Shown: positions 24,709-37,085 of the stretch, piece by piece
Numbering within the stretch: position 1 is the first letter of the stretch
Layout of the letters: every line of letters starts with the position of its first letter
Assembly (NCBI GenBank): GCA_008638375.1
Contig: CM018032.1
Span: 33,641,251-33,705,250 of the forward strand
Reading direction: 5' to 3'
From: Nyssa sinensis
Lineage: Eukaryota; Streptophyta; Magnoliopsida; Cornales; Nyssaceae
DNA: 64,000 nt
Position numbers and translations under genes: made by a program
The notes under the pieces: generated by a model
Databases searched by the model: none
What the model was told of the DNA's origin: nothing
The model's input: only the letters and a program-made list of their open reading frames with translations

Positions 24709-25151
24709 TAGGAATGGCAACAGGACGGGTTTAGGACGGATTGATTCTTTCTCAATCCCAATCCTGTTTATATTTTCTGCCCCCGACCTCATCTCGCTCC
24801 ATTTAGAGGTTTATTCTGACCCGACCTCATTTATATTCTTCGACTTCATCCCGTCTCGTCCTGCCTCGAATTTCGATATATATATTTTTTAAATAAGTTA
24901 AAATTTTTATTTTAATAAGTAAATTTATTTTTCTTTTACTAAAATAATTAATACAAAAAAAATATGAGTGTAATATAAAAAAATTTAAAACTAATTTTAT
25001 ATAGTATTATTTATTAATAAATATAATACATATAAAAATAAATAAATAAATTTAATATATAAAACTATTCCAAGCTCAACGATGATTTACAAATTATACC
25101 GGGACAAATTAATTTTAAAAATCATACTCAGACAAGACAGGACAAATTGCC
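24709..25151. mobile_element. hAT-like MITE, copy B, in the PDI promoter
   Basis: It starts TAGGAATGGCAACAGGACGG and ends GACAGGACAAATTGCC, terminal forms typical of hAT-like MITEs. The last bases of the right terminus appear lost. The interior is an AT-rich relative of copy A. The element ends about 140 bp before the PDI start codon. Confidence 0.65.
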
Positions 25152-25204
25152 TCACTCTCTTCCGCAAGAGCGACAAGCATCTGTAACGGACGTTCAGTTT
25201 CAGT

Positions 25205-25207
<3 letters not shown>

Positions 25208-25246
<39 letters not shown>
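25208..25246. repeat. (GA)n microsatellite in the PDI 5' leader
   Basis: About 19 GA units, 45 bases before the PDI ATG. GA/CT tracts are frequent in plant 5' leaders and core promoters. Confidence 0.9.
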
Positions 25247-25249
<3 letters not shown>

Positions 25250-25290
25250 TAGTGGATAGTGATTAGACAGATAGCTGCGAGCCTGCGGCA

Positions 25291-28200
25291 ATGGCAACTA
25301 GGGTTTCGAATGGCCTCTTCGTCTTCGTTTCGTCTCTTTTCATTTTGTTGAATGTATCGATCTCTGCAGCAGCGGAAGGAGAGTATGTTTTGACTTTGGA
25401 TTCCTCAAACTTCTCTGAAACTGTGAGCAAGAACAACTTCGTCGTCGTCGAATTCTATGCCCCATGGTATATGTTAATCTATCGTCGTTCTCTTTGTTCT
25501 TCGTCTTCTCTTTCATTTTCTTTGCTTCAACTCGATTATTATAGCAATCAATATTCGTGATGTGTATTTGCCGAAATGACTTTATTTGCGGAATGAAGAT
25601 CTTCAATTTATATGTAAATTACATATAAATTTGTGATTCTGTGGTTTTGCTGAGGATTTTTTTGGTTTCAAAGTTTAGATTAACATTTGTGTCATTCACT
25701 TTGAATTAGTGTAGAAATTAGGTGAAACGTGAGCCTCTTCAATGTTAATTTGGTTTTATTTATGACAATTGTCGTGTTTTTTTCCCTTTTTTTTTTGGTG
25801 AGATTCAGAAAGATCATAGAGCAATGAGACTGTAACGATGATTGTTGCATAAGGTTCGGTTATACCATAGAAATCGCCCCATCCTGTTGCATAGAAAACA
25901 ACTAGTTTAGTACGCAGGATGTATATGGATCCATGCTGCCCAGATTGAAGCATAAATTGTGGGACAGAGGGGACTCCAAAGAATGCTAGGACCGCAACAG
26001 CAAGATGCGTGTACATGCTGCATTCTTACCTAGTGTAGTTTCTTTTTTCCTCAGTGTGTGTGTATATATTTGATACATAGTATTTTTTCTGACACTGTAT
26101 TAATGGGGCCACCAAATAAAATCGTGCCATTATAGGCCTTCATAAAAAATGCTTTGCTTCATTTCTTCTTTTGTTTGGTATTTTGTCAAATAATAATATA
26201 GAAAGAGAACAAGGTCAACTTTGGTAATGACAATCACTAGCATCATTTACAATGAGCGGGTGTCATAAGTTAACTGTTGTCCAACTTCACAAGAAGTCAA
26301 AAAGTCAGTCATTTTTCTCAAATTTCCTCAAATTAGGGCGTGTGGGTGTTGGGGTTGAGGGGGTAGATAAATCTACCCTCTTTGGAAGCCTAAAATTAAG
26401 GTTTTGTGGCTCAACCCAAATCAAAGATATTTTAGTTTGAGAAAAAGTGCCCATGGTAGTTTTGACTTTTGAGTAATTTAATTATTTCCATTTGAGTCAT
26501 ATTTGTTAAGCTTTGTTTATGCACAATTTTTGTATGTTTAGAAGTGTGGAATAGGCCTATAAATAGATCCTATTTGAATCAGATCAGGAGTGACCCAACC
26601 TCCTATTTGTTAAGAAAATTATTATATCAGATTCTAGTTGCGATGAGGTCACTGACTCGAGTCGCAGAAACAACCTCTCCGCTCACGGGACTAAGGGTAC
26701 ATACTTCTAAACCCTCCCTAGACCTCGCTGTGGCCATAGCCTTGTGCACTAGGGCTTGCCCCTTTATTGGATCTGAAAAACCGACAGATTTATGCATTCC
26801 TAATTTAATTTGAAATTTGTTAACTATTAGATCAGATGGAACCAGATTTGGTCTAATAAATTTTAACACATTATATATATATATATATATATATAATATG
26901 TAAATTTAAAGACTATAAAATTCTATTCAACTCGACTTAACTTAACAAAGTCTTGTATAATTTAAAATTTAATATTTTATAAATTTAAAAGTATATAATC
27001 TTTTAATATATTATATAAAAAATTAATATACATGTTATATATAATTAGATCGTTAATTGATATGATTAGTTTGATCCATATCCGATCCATTTAACTAGAG
27101 GAGTTATCTGATTTGATTTATTGGATTGAATTTTTATATCATATTGTTGTTTTCCCATGTAGCAAGAATTGTTTGGGCTAGTGTAATGTGTTACTGTTCA
27201 TGCTACTGCAGCAGTAGACTAGTTGGGCTATTTAGATTTTTTTTTTTTTAACTTAGAATTTAATTAAGGATTGAGTTTAGTTTGATGTAAGAGTTTGGAT
27301 CTGTTATTAGGGTTTTAAAGTCTATAAAAGGGGTTGTACTAATCTCCTTTGGAGTTGGTGAATATTTGATTGAGAAGTTGCAGCATTATTGCTTTGTATG
27401 TGACATTGTAATTGCTTTGTTTCTTCTTTATTCCTCTCCTTTCCTTTAATTCTGCTTATTTTTCTTCTTCTCGTTATTATTATTATACATTTGTCCTCTA
27501 AATTTTTTGTGCTAAACATTTTTTTGCTATGTTTAAGTCAAATTACAATTCAAACCCTTTAAACAGCCCCTAGTAATTCAAAACCTCTTTTGGACTTAAG
27601 TTTCAACTATTTTTGGTTCAAATTACTTGTTGTTGTATTGAGTTTTTGAAATGTAATTTTCTTTCTCACCTAAATTTAGTTAAATCTAAAAATGCCATTA
27701 TCCAATGTTGGTCTCGTTTATGCAGGGTGTTGGAAAGGGTAAACTAGATATAGATTTAACCTTTGACATTATTTAACCCTTGAGCATTTTAACATTGCAC
27801 CCATCAATGGCCCCTACATACAAATAAATTTTGAATTAGCAATATAAATTTATAACAATATGTTCCTTTTAGTTTTTGCCTTTTGCCCTTAAATGTTTGA
27901 ACATTTGTTTTATTCTCCTTATGACAGGTGAACAATGATCATTAACTCCATTGCCTGGGGTTACTACTATTTATTGCTTAAATTTGATAAAATCTTTTTC
28001 CCTTCGCTTGACAGGTGTGGCCACTGTAAGAAGCTTGCCCCAGAGGTAATCAATTCTTTATTACCAAATCTTGTTTCTCATGAAAGGAGAAAAAAATCAG
28101 ATTAAAATGTTTGAAGAGAAAGCTCTTTCCAATCTTTATTTATTAAATATTTAGTAGTCATGTGTATGTTTAATATGCTGACAAATTTGTTTTCATGCAA

Positions 28201-31200
28201 TTTGTTCTTTCAAATGCAGTATGAAAAAGCTGCATCTATATTGAGTAGTCATGATCCTCCAGTCATTCTGGCAAAAGTTGATGCAAACGATGAAGCAAAC
28301 AAAGAACTTGCAAGTGAGTTTCAGATCAGTGGTTTCCCTACTATTAAGATTTTAAGAAATGGAGGAAGGAATGCTCAAGAATACAAAGGTCCCCGTGATG
28401 CTGATGGCATAGTAACTTATTTGCAAAAACAAGCTGGTCCCGCATCTGCTGAAATAAAATCTGTGGAAGATGCTGGCAGTGTTATCGATGAAAAGAAGAT
28501 CTTCGTAGTGAGTACTTTGTTGTTTTATATTTCTGTTTCTATAATTTTTGCTCAGTTAATTATATAAAGTATTAAAATGTTTATGCATTCTTTTAGGTTG
28601 GAGTTTTCCCAGAATTCTCCGGGGAAGCATTTGAGAATTTCACAATTTTAGCTGAAAAATTGCGCTCTGACTATGATTTTGGTCATACTTTGGATGCCAA
28701 ACTCATTCCTCGAGGTGAATCTTCAGTTGACAGGCCAACTCTTAGGTTACTTAAGCCATTTGATGAACTCTTTGTAGATTTTCAGGTATTTATAGATATT
28801 CGTTGTATCATACTGTAATGTTAGATACTGGTTTTTCTGGAACTTGGTTTACATTATAGATTGCTTGCAGGATTTTGAAGTGGATGCCATGGAGAAGTTT
28901 GTTGAAGTTGCCAGTGTGCCTATCATGACTATTTTCAACAATGACCCAAGCAACCACCCATTCGTTATCAAATTCTTCAACAGTCCAAATGCAAAGGTTC
29001 TTAGCTTCTTTTCTTGCTAATAAACACAGTCCTATATTTCTGCTTCCTCATATCTTTAACATTTTAGTAGATATTCTAACTACCCCCCCACCCCCACCCC
29101 CACCCCCAATACCCAAACAAAAAAAGGTTGTTTTTAAGAATTATGTGTGAAATCTCTTACATTTACACAGTCAACTCTTTAATAATTCTTGGAAGACTAA
29201 AAAATTATTAATTAATAGAACTATTAATTATTAGATTTCTCAATGATTTTGATAAATGAAATATCTTCCTCACAAAAAATACAATTTTTAATACAAAAAG
29301 GACATGTATACATATTTTCAATGAGGATGAACTTTTTCACAAGTATATATCTAATTTAAATCATAAGAAAGCTCTTAATCTCTTTTTTGTATTACTAAAA
29401 AAATTAATATGATTATTTATTTTTATATAATATCTATACACATGTATATTTTTTAATTCTAATAATTAATACTATGAAAGGATTCTTTCAAGAAAATTAT
29501 TAATTCTTAAGTAATAAAATTATTAATTATTCACTGTAAAGCGATTTTTGGTTCCTCGGAAAATTATTAATTACTAGATAATCTTAAGTTATTGAATATT
29601 TTTATTAAAGGGTCAACTATAAATGGTAGCTAAATTTACTATATCAAAAAATGGTGTCCAGTCAGGAAGTTGACTAATGTCATTGTGAATAAGTGAGAAA
29701 CAGATATTTCCTTTCTTAGGTTGTATATGATGTTTTTGTTCATCTTCTATGTCACAACAATTCATGACCCAGGTAGCATTGGTTTCAGCCATGGGCCTCT
29801 TGAGGTCCAAGTGGTCCACAAGTTCCCATTGTTCAACCAGCCCATTCAACTACAGCAGCCGGAGTAACTTCCCCCTTTGAAGCTTAGACATGCAATTATG
29901 ATGGTTTTGGTCTAGAATTGTTTTTACTTATTGAAATATGTTCTGTTCTAGTTGGCCTTTTTTTTTTTTTTTTTATTATTTCAAAGCTGACGTGGTAATT
30001 CTAAAGATTTGTAGAGTTTTCTAGGTGCTAGCTGCTATTGTATCTCTAGGATTTTTATGAACATGGTTTGTTAATTTAATCTAGTATGGAAGGGTTTCAA
30101 TTTTCGATGATATTTAGAAATATTTATGATTAGTTATAAATAACTTTTGACTGGAGGTGACAGATCCATGTAGCTGATTCCAAGTAGTTGGGATTAAGGC
30201 TTGTTGAGTTGAGTTTAAATTAGTTTTAAAACATTTGTTATTTCATTTTCAGTTTTCTTAAAAGTTATTGTAAAAATGTCCAAGGCTATAATCTTCCTCT
30301 TTTAAATGGTAGTTAAGGAGGCTTTTGAAACGGAGGAGATATGCTTACATAAGGCTTTCTTCTTATTTACTTTTTTCAAAACATAAAAAAGAAGAAGGAA
30401 AACTAAGCCTTTGAGTTAATTGTTTCGTGAGGTTAAGATCTGACTTAATAAAATCTAAATTCTTTCTTAAACTAGATTTACATGTCTTACGAACCCAAAG
30501 CAGTACCTAAACCTCTCTCTCTCTCTCTCCTCCCCCCCCCCCCCCCCAGCTTCCCACCTCTGCTCATTCGCTTTTTCTCATGCACACATGGTTGTCCTTC
30601 AATAACAACCATCAAATATTGCTTGTGTCCCAGCATGTTATAATGTCCTTAGCTGTCGAGGTCTAGTCAGAGTTTAGGTTATTAGTGGAATGTTCTTTGG
30701 TTATTATCCATGTTGCCCTCTGGTTTGATGGAAAACTGTGTCGTAGTTAGTATCTGAGGATACATAAAAAGATATGTATCTTGTAATTTATCTTTTTGCA
30801 CCGTATTGCACAATATGCGATAAGTATCTTATGATACATTTCGATTGACACGATACCTGCGATATGTGTAATCGGGCTAAATGACATTGTTTTGGCCTCT
30901 TTTTTTGTTTTTTGTTATGTACATGAAAACTATCTTCTTCTTTTTTGTTTGCTTTTATATTGCCTCTTTGTAACCCTTAGAAATCTTTGCTCAAACAAGA
31001 AAAAAGGGAAGCAAGAACTTTTTGAAGATGAGGATGAGGATGAGGAGAGAGGACATAGAAGAAATTTAAGAATAAAAATGAAGTGAAGAATTGTTGACAA
31101 TACTGAAGATGATATTAATGCCATTGAAATTGGAGATTAATATGAAAATGAGATAGGTTATAAAAATGAATTATTTTGGATTTTTTCTATAAATTTTGAT

Positions 31201-34200
31201 ACTGATGAATTATGTTGGAAACTTGGATTATTAAATTTTGGTTTGAAACTTTTAGTATTTATAAATCTTAATTCTTGTATTGTATGAAATTTAAGTTGAT
31301 TTTTTATATCATTTTAAACACTATATATATATATATACATATATAATACTATGTATATATTTATAAATTTATTTTTAAAAATTGATCGATTCACAATACG
31401 TTACGATACACAATACAATATTTTTGAAAAACAATACATGTTACGATGCACATTTTGACAACTATCGAAAACTCTGCCATAGTTTCCTGTTCTTCTATTC
31501 TGAGGACTTGATATATTGTTTGGGTATTTTTTAATCCTTCTGCAGTTGTGTTTCAAATCAGAATAATATTTTTCGTTGCCAAGATTTTGTGGAGTATAGC
31601 TTAGTTGAAATTTCCTTTTGCCCTTACCCATGTTCGAGGGTGTTATATAAACTCTCGCTTGGTTTTGGTGTGAAGATTTGAAAATATCTCCTACCTAACA
31701 AATTTCTGTTGCTTTATGGTGTCTATCATGATGCCAATATGTGGGCAATCTCAACCATTCTTTACTCTCTGAACAAATTTAGTGATAATAATATTTATTT
31801 CTGTGGAATGATCTTTCTAAAAAATTTGAAACGTGTAGGCAATGCTGTTTCTGAACTTCAGTAGTGAGCTTGCCGATGCTTTCAAATCAAAATATAATGA
31901 TGTTGCTGGGCTGTACAAAGGAAAGGGTGTGAGCTTTCTGTTGGGTGACCTTGAATATAGTCAAGGTGCTTTCCAGGTTATTATCTTTGACAGCCACCTG
32001 TGTTTGGTTGGTAGTTTGACTTAAGATGTCATTTTGACATGCTTAATTTTCCTTGGATTTGGATGAACAGTATTTTGGACTTAAAGATGATCAGGCCCCC
32101 GTCATCATAATACAAAACAACAATGGCCAGAAATATCTTAAGCCAAATTTGGAGCCAGATCATATTACACCTTGGTTGAAGGAATACATGGTGATGCTTC
32201 TGCTTGTTTTCCTCACTGATAATTGTCCTTGATAATGATATTGAATTCTTATTTAGATCATAGCTGCTAACCCGTTCCATCTTTTGAGTTTTGACTTATT
32301 CTTTGTGTAATGTTTTTTAACTTTTGTCTAAGGATTTTATTATCTGGATACTTGCTCCATCTGTCTTGTTACTTAAATGAGAAGCACTTTTTTATACATG
32401 GTTGCAGGATGGCAACTTAAAGCCATTTGTAAAATCAGAGCCTATTCCTGAAGCTGACAATGAACCTGTGAAGGTGGTTGTTGCTGACAGCCTCCAGGAC
32501 AAGGTGTTCAACTCGGGAAAGAACGGTGTGTCCTTCAGTATTTCATTCATTGCATGATTCCTGGGTTTGTCATGTGATTCTTAGTATTATATTTAATGAA
32601 ATTATTAATCGGAGATGCCTGTTTTGTATGTTGATTTATTTGTTTGCCTTAAAGAAGTTAGTAGGATGTTTAAAGATAACTATAGGATAGATTGGAAAAA
32701 AGAAGTGTAGCTTATACTGATGTACATCTGAGTTAGGATTACAAATACTTTATGCCGTCAAAATGTTTTATATGTTGTGAGATTAGTCTCCGACTCATGA
32801 TAAAGAATCTAGAATTCCTCCAATTTTTACAACTCATTTGTGTGCCTTTTGCTTGATTGTTGGGTCAGTGATATCAAGAGAACAATCTTGTCCATGTACT
32901 GGTAAACTTCTAGATTTCTTTTCCACTAGAGTATGTGTTGTGCTTTCTGGCAATATGATTAGATTCTTTATCCAAAATAACTTAATCAAAATTATATTAT
33001 CAAATTTCACGGGGTAAATATTGTACCTGCACTCGTGTTTTTTTATCCCACACACTGTCAGGTGTATTTTCCTTGAATTTTTTTGATAGGTGTATTTTTC
33101 TTGAATTTAGTGTGGACTTTTAATAATTAACAATCTTTGATTGCATTACAGATATATTGAGTGACTGGCAGGGTCAAAACGACATTAGGGCCTTGCTAGA
33201 CTTAACATCTATGTATTAAAATATTTTTAAGGAGGGCTGCCCATATTTTTTTCCTCTTAGTTTTCTTTCCAATCTGGACTTTTGGACTCATATGTAAGGT
33301 GAAGATTTTATTGTCGGTGGGGGCTAATCTAATTACAAGCTAATTCACTGGTGCATTTTATTTAGTTAAGCAGTGGAGATTATAACTGCAGCAAAGAGGA
33401 GATTTGGGAGTAAACTAATGAAGTAGGACGTGAGTGGTCTCGCCAAGCCCATTCTTTTAGCACCCTTTTTTACCTCTTGAGACACCGTTTTGGCAGTGGT
33501 AAACCAGCACTAGAGGATGTCTTATCACTCTTATAAAATTTCTATTAAGCTCTTTGGATCTGTAGACCATTGAAAAAGCTCACTGCCAACCCCTTGCAAT
33601 ATTACATGTGGTAGGAAAGGAATTTCAGCTTAAGCAAGTTGAAGTGGAATTATCTTTCCTTTTTCTTCATCTTATGTTTCTAAAATTTATAAGAGCTTTT
33701 AAGGCTATAAAATTATTATACTTGATGTATGACTTCATCGGGAGATGGAGGACATGAATGAATTGAGCTTGTTCTCTCCTCTTTGTTTTCTGTGTTGTTA
33801 CCCTTTTATGGAAGAAATTATATTATTCCATTTTTTTATCCTACAGTTCTGCTAGAGTTCTATGCACCTTGGTGTGGACATTGCAAGAAACTGGCTCCCA
33901 TTTTGGATGAAGTTGCTGTCTCATTTGAAAATGATGCAGATGTAATAATTGCGAAGCTGGTAAGATTCTGTTACCTCCCAATTCAATTAACACATTGGTA
34001 ATCCCTTAGACAGGTTGTAATCAAGACCACAACTCATGCAACTGGCTTGGTTTGTGGCATTGTGATCAGAGTTGATTGATGCCATGGTCAACCAAGGTCA
34101 CTTTCTTGCATACCTCTGGGGGTCAAGATGCAGGTTTTTTTAGTGCTTATGATCCCGGATATCTTCCTTGTTTTTGACACTTTTAAACTAGGGTGTTATT

Positions 34201-34893
34201 TAGCAGTTCAATTAATCTTAGTGTAAAAGATATATTATGACAATTATATACTAAAAACCAGCATAAACTCAGTTGTTTTTTGCGGTGTCTTGAAGAGTAC
34301 ACATTCTTATAATGTGGAACTTCATTGCAACTTTAGTTGAAGAGTACTCAGTTGTTTAATTTGATTGCTATCAATGACCCCTAAAAAGAATGCAACTTGA
34401 TTGCAATTCCTCATCGTCGTCGTCATCATCATAACTTCATTTTGTCTTTCCTGATTTACTCAGGAGGCTCATTTACTAGATGAGATTCCTCATTTTTCCA
34501 GTTTGATAATTGAAATTTAGGAACATAAGCGTACTGATTCACTTATAATTGGTCATCCATTGGATATGTTTAGGTGGGCTCTCTTAATAGTTTTCTTTCT
34601 GGTACTTGCTGGCTTCATTTTTACTGGTAATTTCTTTTTGTATGGTTCAATTCTAATTTTGTCTTTTTGCAATTACTTTTTAGGATGCAACAGCAAATGA
34701 TATCCCAAATGACACCTTTGATGTTCAAGGTTACCCTACTTTGTACTTCAAATCCGCAAGTGGTAACCTGTTGCAGTATGATGGAGACAGAACAAAGGAG
34801 GACATCATTGAGTTTATTAAGAAGAATCAGGATAAGACTAGCCAACCCGACCCTGTGAAAGCTGAACCAAATTCAGTGAAAGATGAGCTGTGA
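25291..34893 (+). CDS. protein disulfide isomerase, PDIL1 type, 502 aa, ten exons
   Basis: PDI forms and rearranges disulfides in proteins folding in the ER lumen. Exons: 25291-25466, 28015-28045, 28220-28507, 28597-28785, 28871-28996, 31839-31976, 32071-32190, 32408-32525, 33847-33959, 34684-34893. They sum to 1509 nt in one open frame with GT/AG at every junction. A signal peptide (about residues 1-28, [20 protein letters not shown]) leads into thioredoxin domain a, whose site WCGHCKK is split by intron 1 inside the Trp codon. Two inactive thioredoxin-like domains (b, b') follow, then domain a' with a second intact WCGHCKK (exon 9), an acidic Lys/Pro-rich tail and the ER-retrieval signal KDEL. 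The length matches plant PDIL1-1/1-2. Introns 1 (2.5 kb) and 5 (2.8 kb) are enlarged by transposons. A UPR motif lies upstream at 24630. The gene converges with the DOG1-domain gene, with 495 bp between the stop codons. It looks fully functional. Confidence 0.97.
25786..26030 (-). other. unexplained coding-like block in PDI intron 1
   Basis: This ~245-bp segment is richer in GC than the rest of the intron and has an open minus-strand frame (about 26016-25790; [20 protein letters not shown], then [20 protein letters not shown]). It has sharp edges. It could be a captured exon, a SINE-like or other transposon body, or chance. No family was recognised. Confidence 0.3.
26636..26772 (+). mobile_element. 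SINE (tRNA-derived, Au-like) in PDI intron 1
   Basis: The sequence GATGAGGTCACTGACTCGAG, then CGCAGAAACAACCTCT, GGTACATACTTCTAAACCCT, CCCTAGACCTCGCTGTGG and CCTTGTGCACTAGGGCTTGC follows the order of conserved blocks in plant Au-type SINEs: a B-box-like head, then 'gcgtacat-ccctcccagaccccgc', then 'ttgtgcactgggctgccc'. It lies in PDI sense orientation. The 5' end and target duplication are not defined. Confidence 0.7.
29168..29618. mobile_element. MITE (Emigrant/pogo-like) in PDI intron 5
   Basis: The left end CAGTCAACTCTTTAATAATT and the right end TTTTATTAAAGGGTCAACT are inverted repeats. Inside are repeated AAAATTATTAATT and TTGGAAGAC / TTCCTCGG blocks, also in inverted orientation. The terminal form resembles pogo/Emigrant MITEs (CAGT-AAACCTCTWTAAATTAATA). 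A clean TA duplication was not confirmed. Confidence 0.5.
30740..31480. mobile_element. possible non-autonomous transposon in PDI intron 5
   Basis: The left part has ATACATAAAAAGATATGTATC, GTATCTTATGATACATTTCG and GATACCTGCGATATG. The right part has ACAATACGTTACGATACACA and ACATGTTACGATGCACA, i.e. CGATACGATAC-like ends as seen in plant MULE-type MITEs. In between is an acidic coding-like stretch ([11 protein letters not shown], near 31021-31060) that goes nowhere. The boundaries are approximate. Confidence 0.35.
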
Positions 34894-35388
34894 GGAAGGC
34901 AAGTTTAAATCTTCCTTATTATTATTTCTATCCCAAGAGTTGCCGGTGTTTATTACAAACTGAAATTATTGTTTCCAAAAATTGTATGCAGGTTGCGCTC
35001 CAGTTATGATGTAAGAGCTTTAACTTGTATGATGGATTTTAGTTGAGAACGTTAACAGGTTCCCGAAATCTGTTTTACCTTGTTTTTTTTCCCAGTGAGA
35101 ATAAGATGGGGAGATGAGCATGCTGTGTTTTATGTGGCACTCGTAATCCTTTGTTCCAGGTTTATGTGGTTAGCTATAGTTGATCAAGCACTAATACCCA
35201 TTCTACATAAAGCTCCAACTATATATATATATATATAGATGAACACAAGTAGAAGGCCTTCAAAGGCTGGACAAATCAGAAGGCCTTCTCAAGTTTAAAC
35301 TTGATGATAAGCTACTCGTGATCCTCATTCTACTAAGCTAGCTAGTACCTACCCAGATTGCTTTTGGTCGGATCTTGGTGTTCCATCA

Positions 35389-36270
35389 TCATGTGGTGAT
35401 TGATCCATGTCTCTGGATGGGCCCACGATCATCGCCGTGGTTCCTAGCATCCCTCTTCTTCCCCCAATAATGAAGCCTCAAATGTAATTCAGCAGCAGCA
35501 ATCAAGAAATGGGCAGCCTGGATTGGTGTCAAAATATCAAGTACCTCCTTGAGCGTTCTCAGCCGTAGATCATCTGCCCTCTGCAAGATCATCTCCAATC
35601 CTGATTCCTTTGGTGCAATAGTCGACTCAACTTGGTCCTCGATGCCACCTTCCTCCTGACCTGCCTCTCCGCTCCTAACCAATTCTGATACCACGTGTGT
35701 CAAGTCGACCATGGATGGGTCGGCCACTGTCTCTTGATGCTTAGCCATCTTCTCGGTTGTATCCTTTTCCTCTCTGATGGTCTTCCTCTGCAACACGTCG
35801 ACCTGAATGAGTTGACTCGGTGACAGATCGCTCAAATCCCCAGTACTGAGCCCTTGAATCAACTCAGCAAGCTGAGTCTCGAGTTGCAACCCAGACTTGG
35901 AGTAGAGCAAGTGAAAAGCCATACTGGGTCGCCACCCACCGATCCAGAGAAATGCGTCCTCGAGCGTGCTCCTCCATGATGGGGTAAACATTGCCAACAC
36001 GTCTAGTTTGGCCGAGCTGGACTTGGCTTGGTAATAGTGCTCGTAATGCTGCACGACTGTGTCAATGAGAGGACGTAGGACTCTCTCTTGGCTCTCTTGA
36101 GTTGACTCAATACTTGTGCTGCTGCTGTCTTGGTAAGTTTTGGAAGCAGAGACTAGTTGTTGGAGATACTGGTTCTGCTCGACGAGCCAGCATTCGTAGA
36201 ACGTGTGGAAGCTTTCGCCGTTTCTGATGGCTGGTGCCATATAGGTGGTATTATCAGGCCGTACGGACAT
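35389..36270 (-). CDS. DOG1-domain protein, 293 aa, intronless
   Basis: The ORF starts at ATG 36270 (MSVRPDNTTY) and ends TGA 35391-35389. It has the features of the DOG1 domain, found in seed-dormancy DOG1 proteins and at the C-terminus of TGA bZIP factors: FHTFYECWLVEQNQYLQQL (about residues 22-40), LRPLIDTVVQHYEHYYQAKS, then FTPSWRSTLEDAFLWIGGW and RPSMAFHLLYSKSG, a QAHFL/AAAELHLRL-like helix near the C-terminus. There is no basic region or leucine zipper, so this is a DOG1-like (DOGL) protein and not a TGA factor. Length and single-exon form are normal for DOGL genes. Some DOGL proteins act in seed dormancy or reserve accumulation; the role here is inferred only. A TATTTAAATA motif at about 36503-36515 may be its TATA box. 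Confidence 0.88.
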   Translation of the reverse strand: MSVRPDNTTYMAPAIRNGESFHTFYECWLVEQNQYLQQLVSASKTYQDSSSTSIESTQESQERVLRPLIDTVVQHYEHYYQAKSSSAKLDVLAMFTPSWRSTLEDAFLWIGGWRPSMAFHLLYSKSGLQLETQLAELIQGLSTGDLSDLSPSQLIQVDVLQRKTIREEKDTTEKMAKHQETVADPSMVDLTHVVSELVRSGEAGQEEGGIEDQVESTIAPKESGLEMILQRADDLRLRTLKEVLDILTPIQAAHFLIAAAELHLRLHYWGKKRDARNHGDDRGPIQRHGSITT

Positions 36271-37033
36271 TGTAGGTAGTTAATTAACTTAGCAGTACTA
36301 ACACTAACTAACTAATAATAAACCTACGAAACAGGCGTACCAGATAGAAAGGCAGAAATCAGGTTGTGTGCTTTGCTGGGTTTAATAGATAGAAGAGAAA
36401 AGGGCAGGGAAGAGGATGTCGGTTAGACTAGTGGGTCATCTGGCTTTTCGGCTTTGGTTCTCTGCACCTTCAAACATCGAAATAGCGGGTTCAAAGTACT
36501 GCTATTTAAATATACGTTGAGATACGTGCAGTATTTATCGGGTTTGACGAGAAATACTGTACGTAACGGACAAACAATCTTTTTTAATTTTTTCCCCCTA
36601 AAAATGAGTAATTGTTCAATAGGTTATTGAGACCGTGGTTACAAAAGTTGAATAACTGTGACATAATTATTGAATAATTTTTTTTTTTTAAATTATGTCT
36701 TTAATGATGTGTCAGAATTATTATTTTTATTATTCTTTTAAAGAAATTACACTTTATTTCTTGGAGTTAGACTTATAAGTAACTTCTTATAATTTAAAAA
36801 TTAATACTTAATTCTCTTATATTTAATACCAAATGAAATTAACAATGTTGTTAACTGAATATACAAAAAAAAAAAAAAAATTTAAAATAATCTCGTTTCT
36901 TTAACCAAAATTAGGGTTTGAATTAGGGTTTCATATTACAATATAAAATACACAACCAATTCCTAATATACATAGTGTTGATATTTTAAACTCAAATTAA
37001 AAGTAGAAAGACGATGCAAGAGAAAGCCTTTGC

Positions 37034-37036
<3 letters not shown>

Positions 37037-37085
<49 letters not shown>
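37037..37085. repeat. (TA)n(CA)n compound microsatellite
   Basis: About 15 TA units followed by nine CA units. Confidence 0.95.

Noticed and set aside
29613..29849. 78-aa minus-strand ORF in PDI intron 5
   Set aside because: No family resemblance, no splice or promoter context; probably chance.
35389..36270. TGA bZIP transcription factor
   Set aside because: The DOG1 domain is shared with TGA factors, but there is no basic region or leucine zipper and the N-terminus is complete, so DOG1-like fits better.
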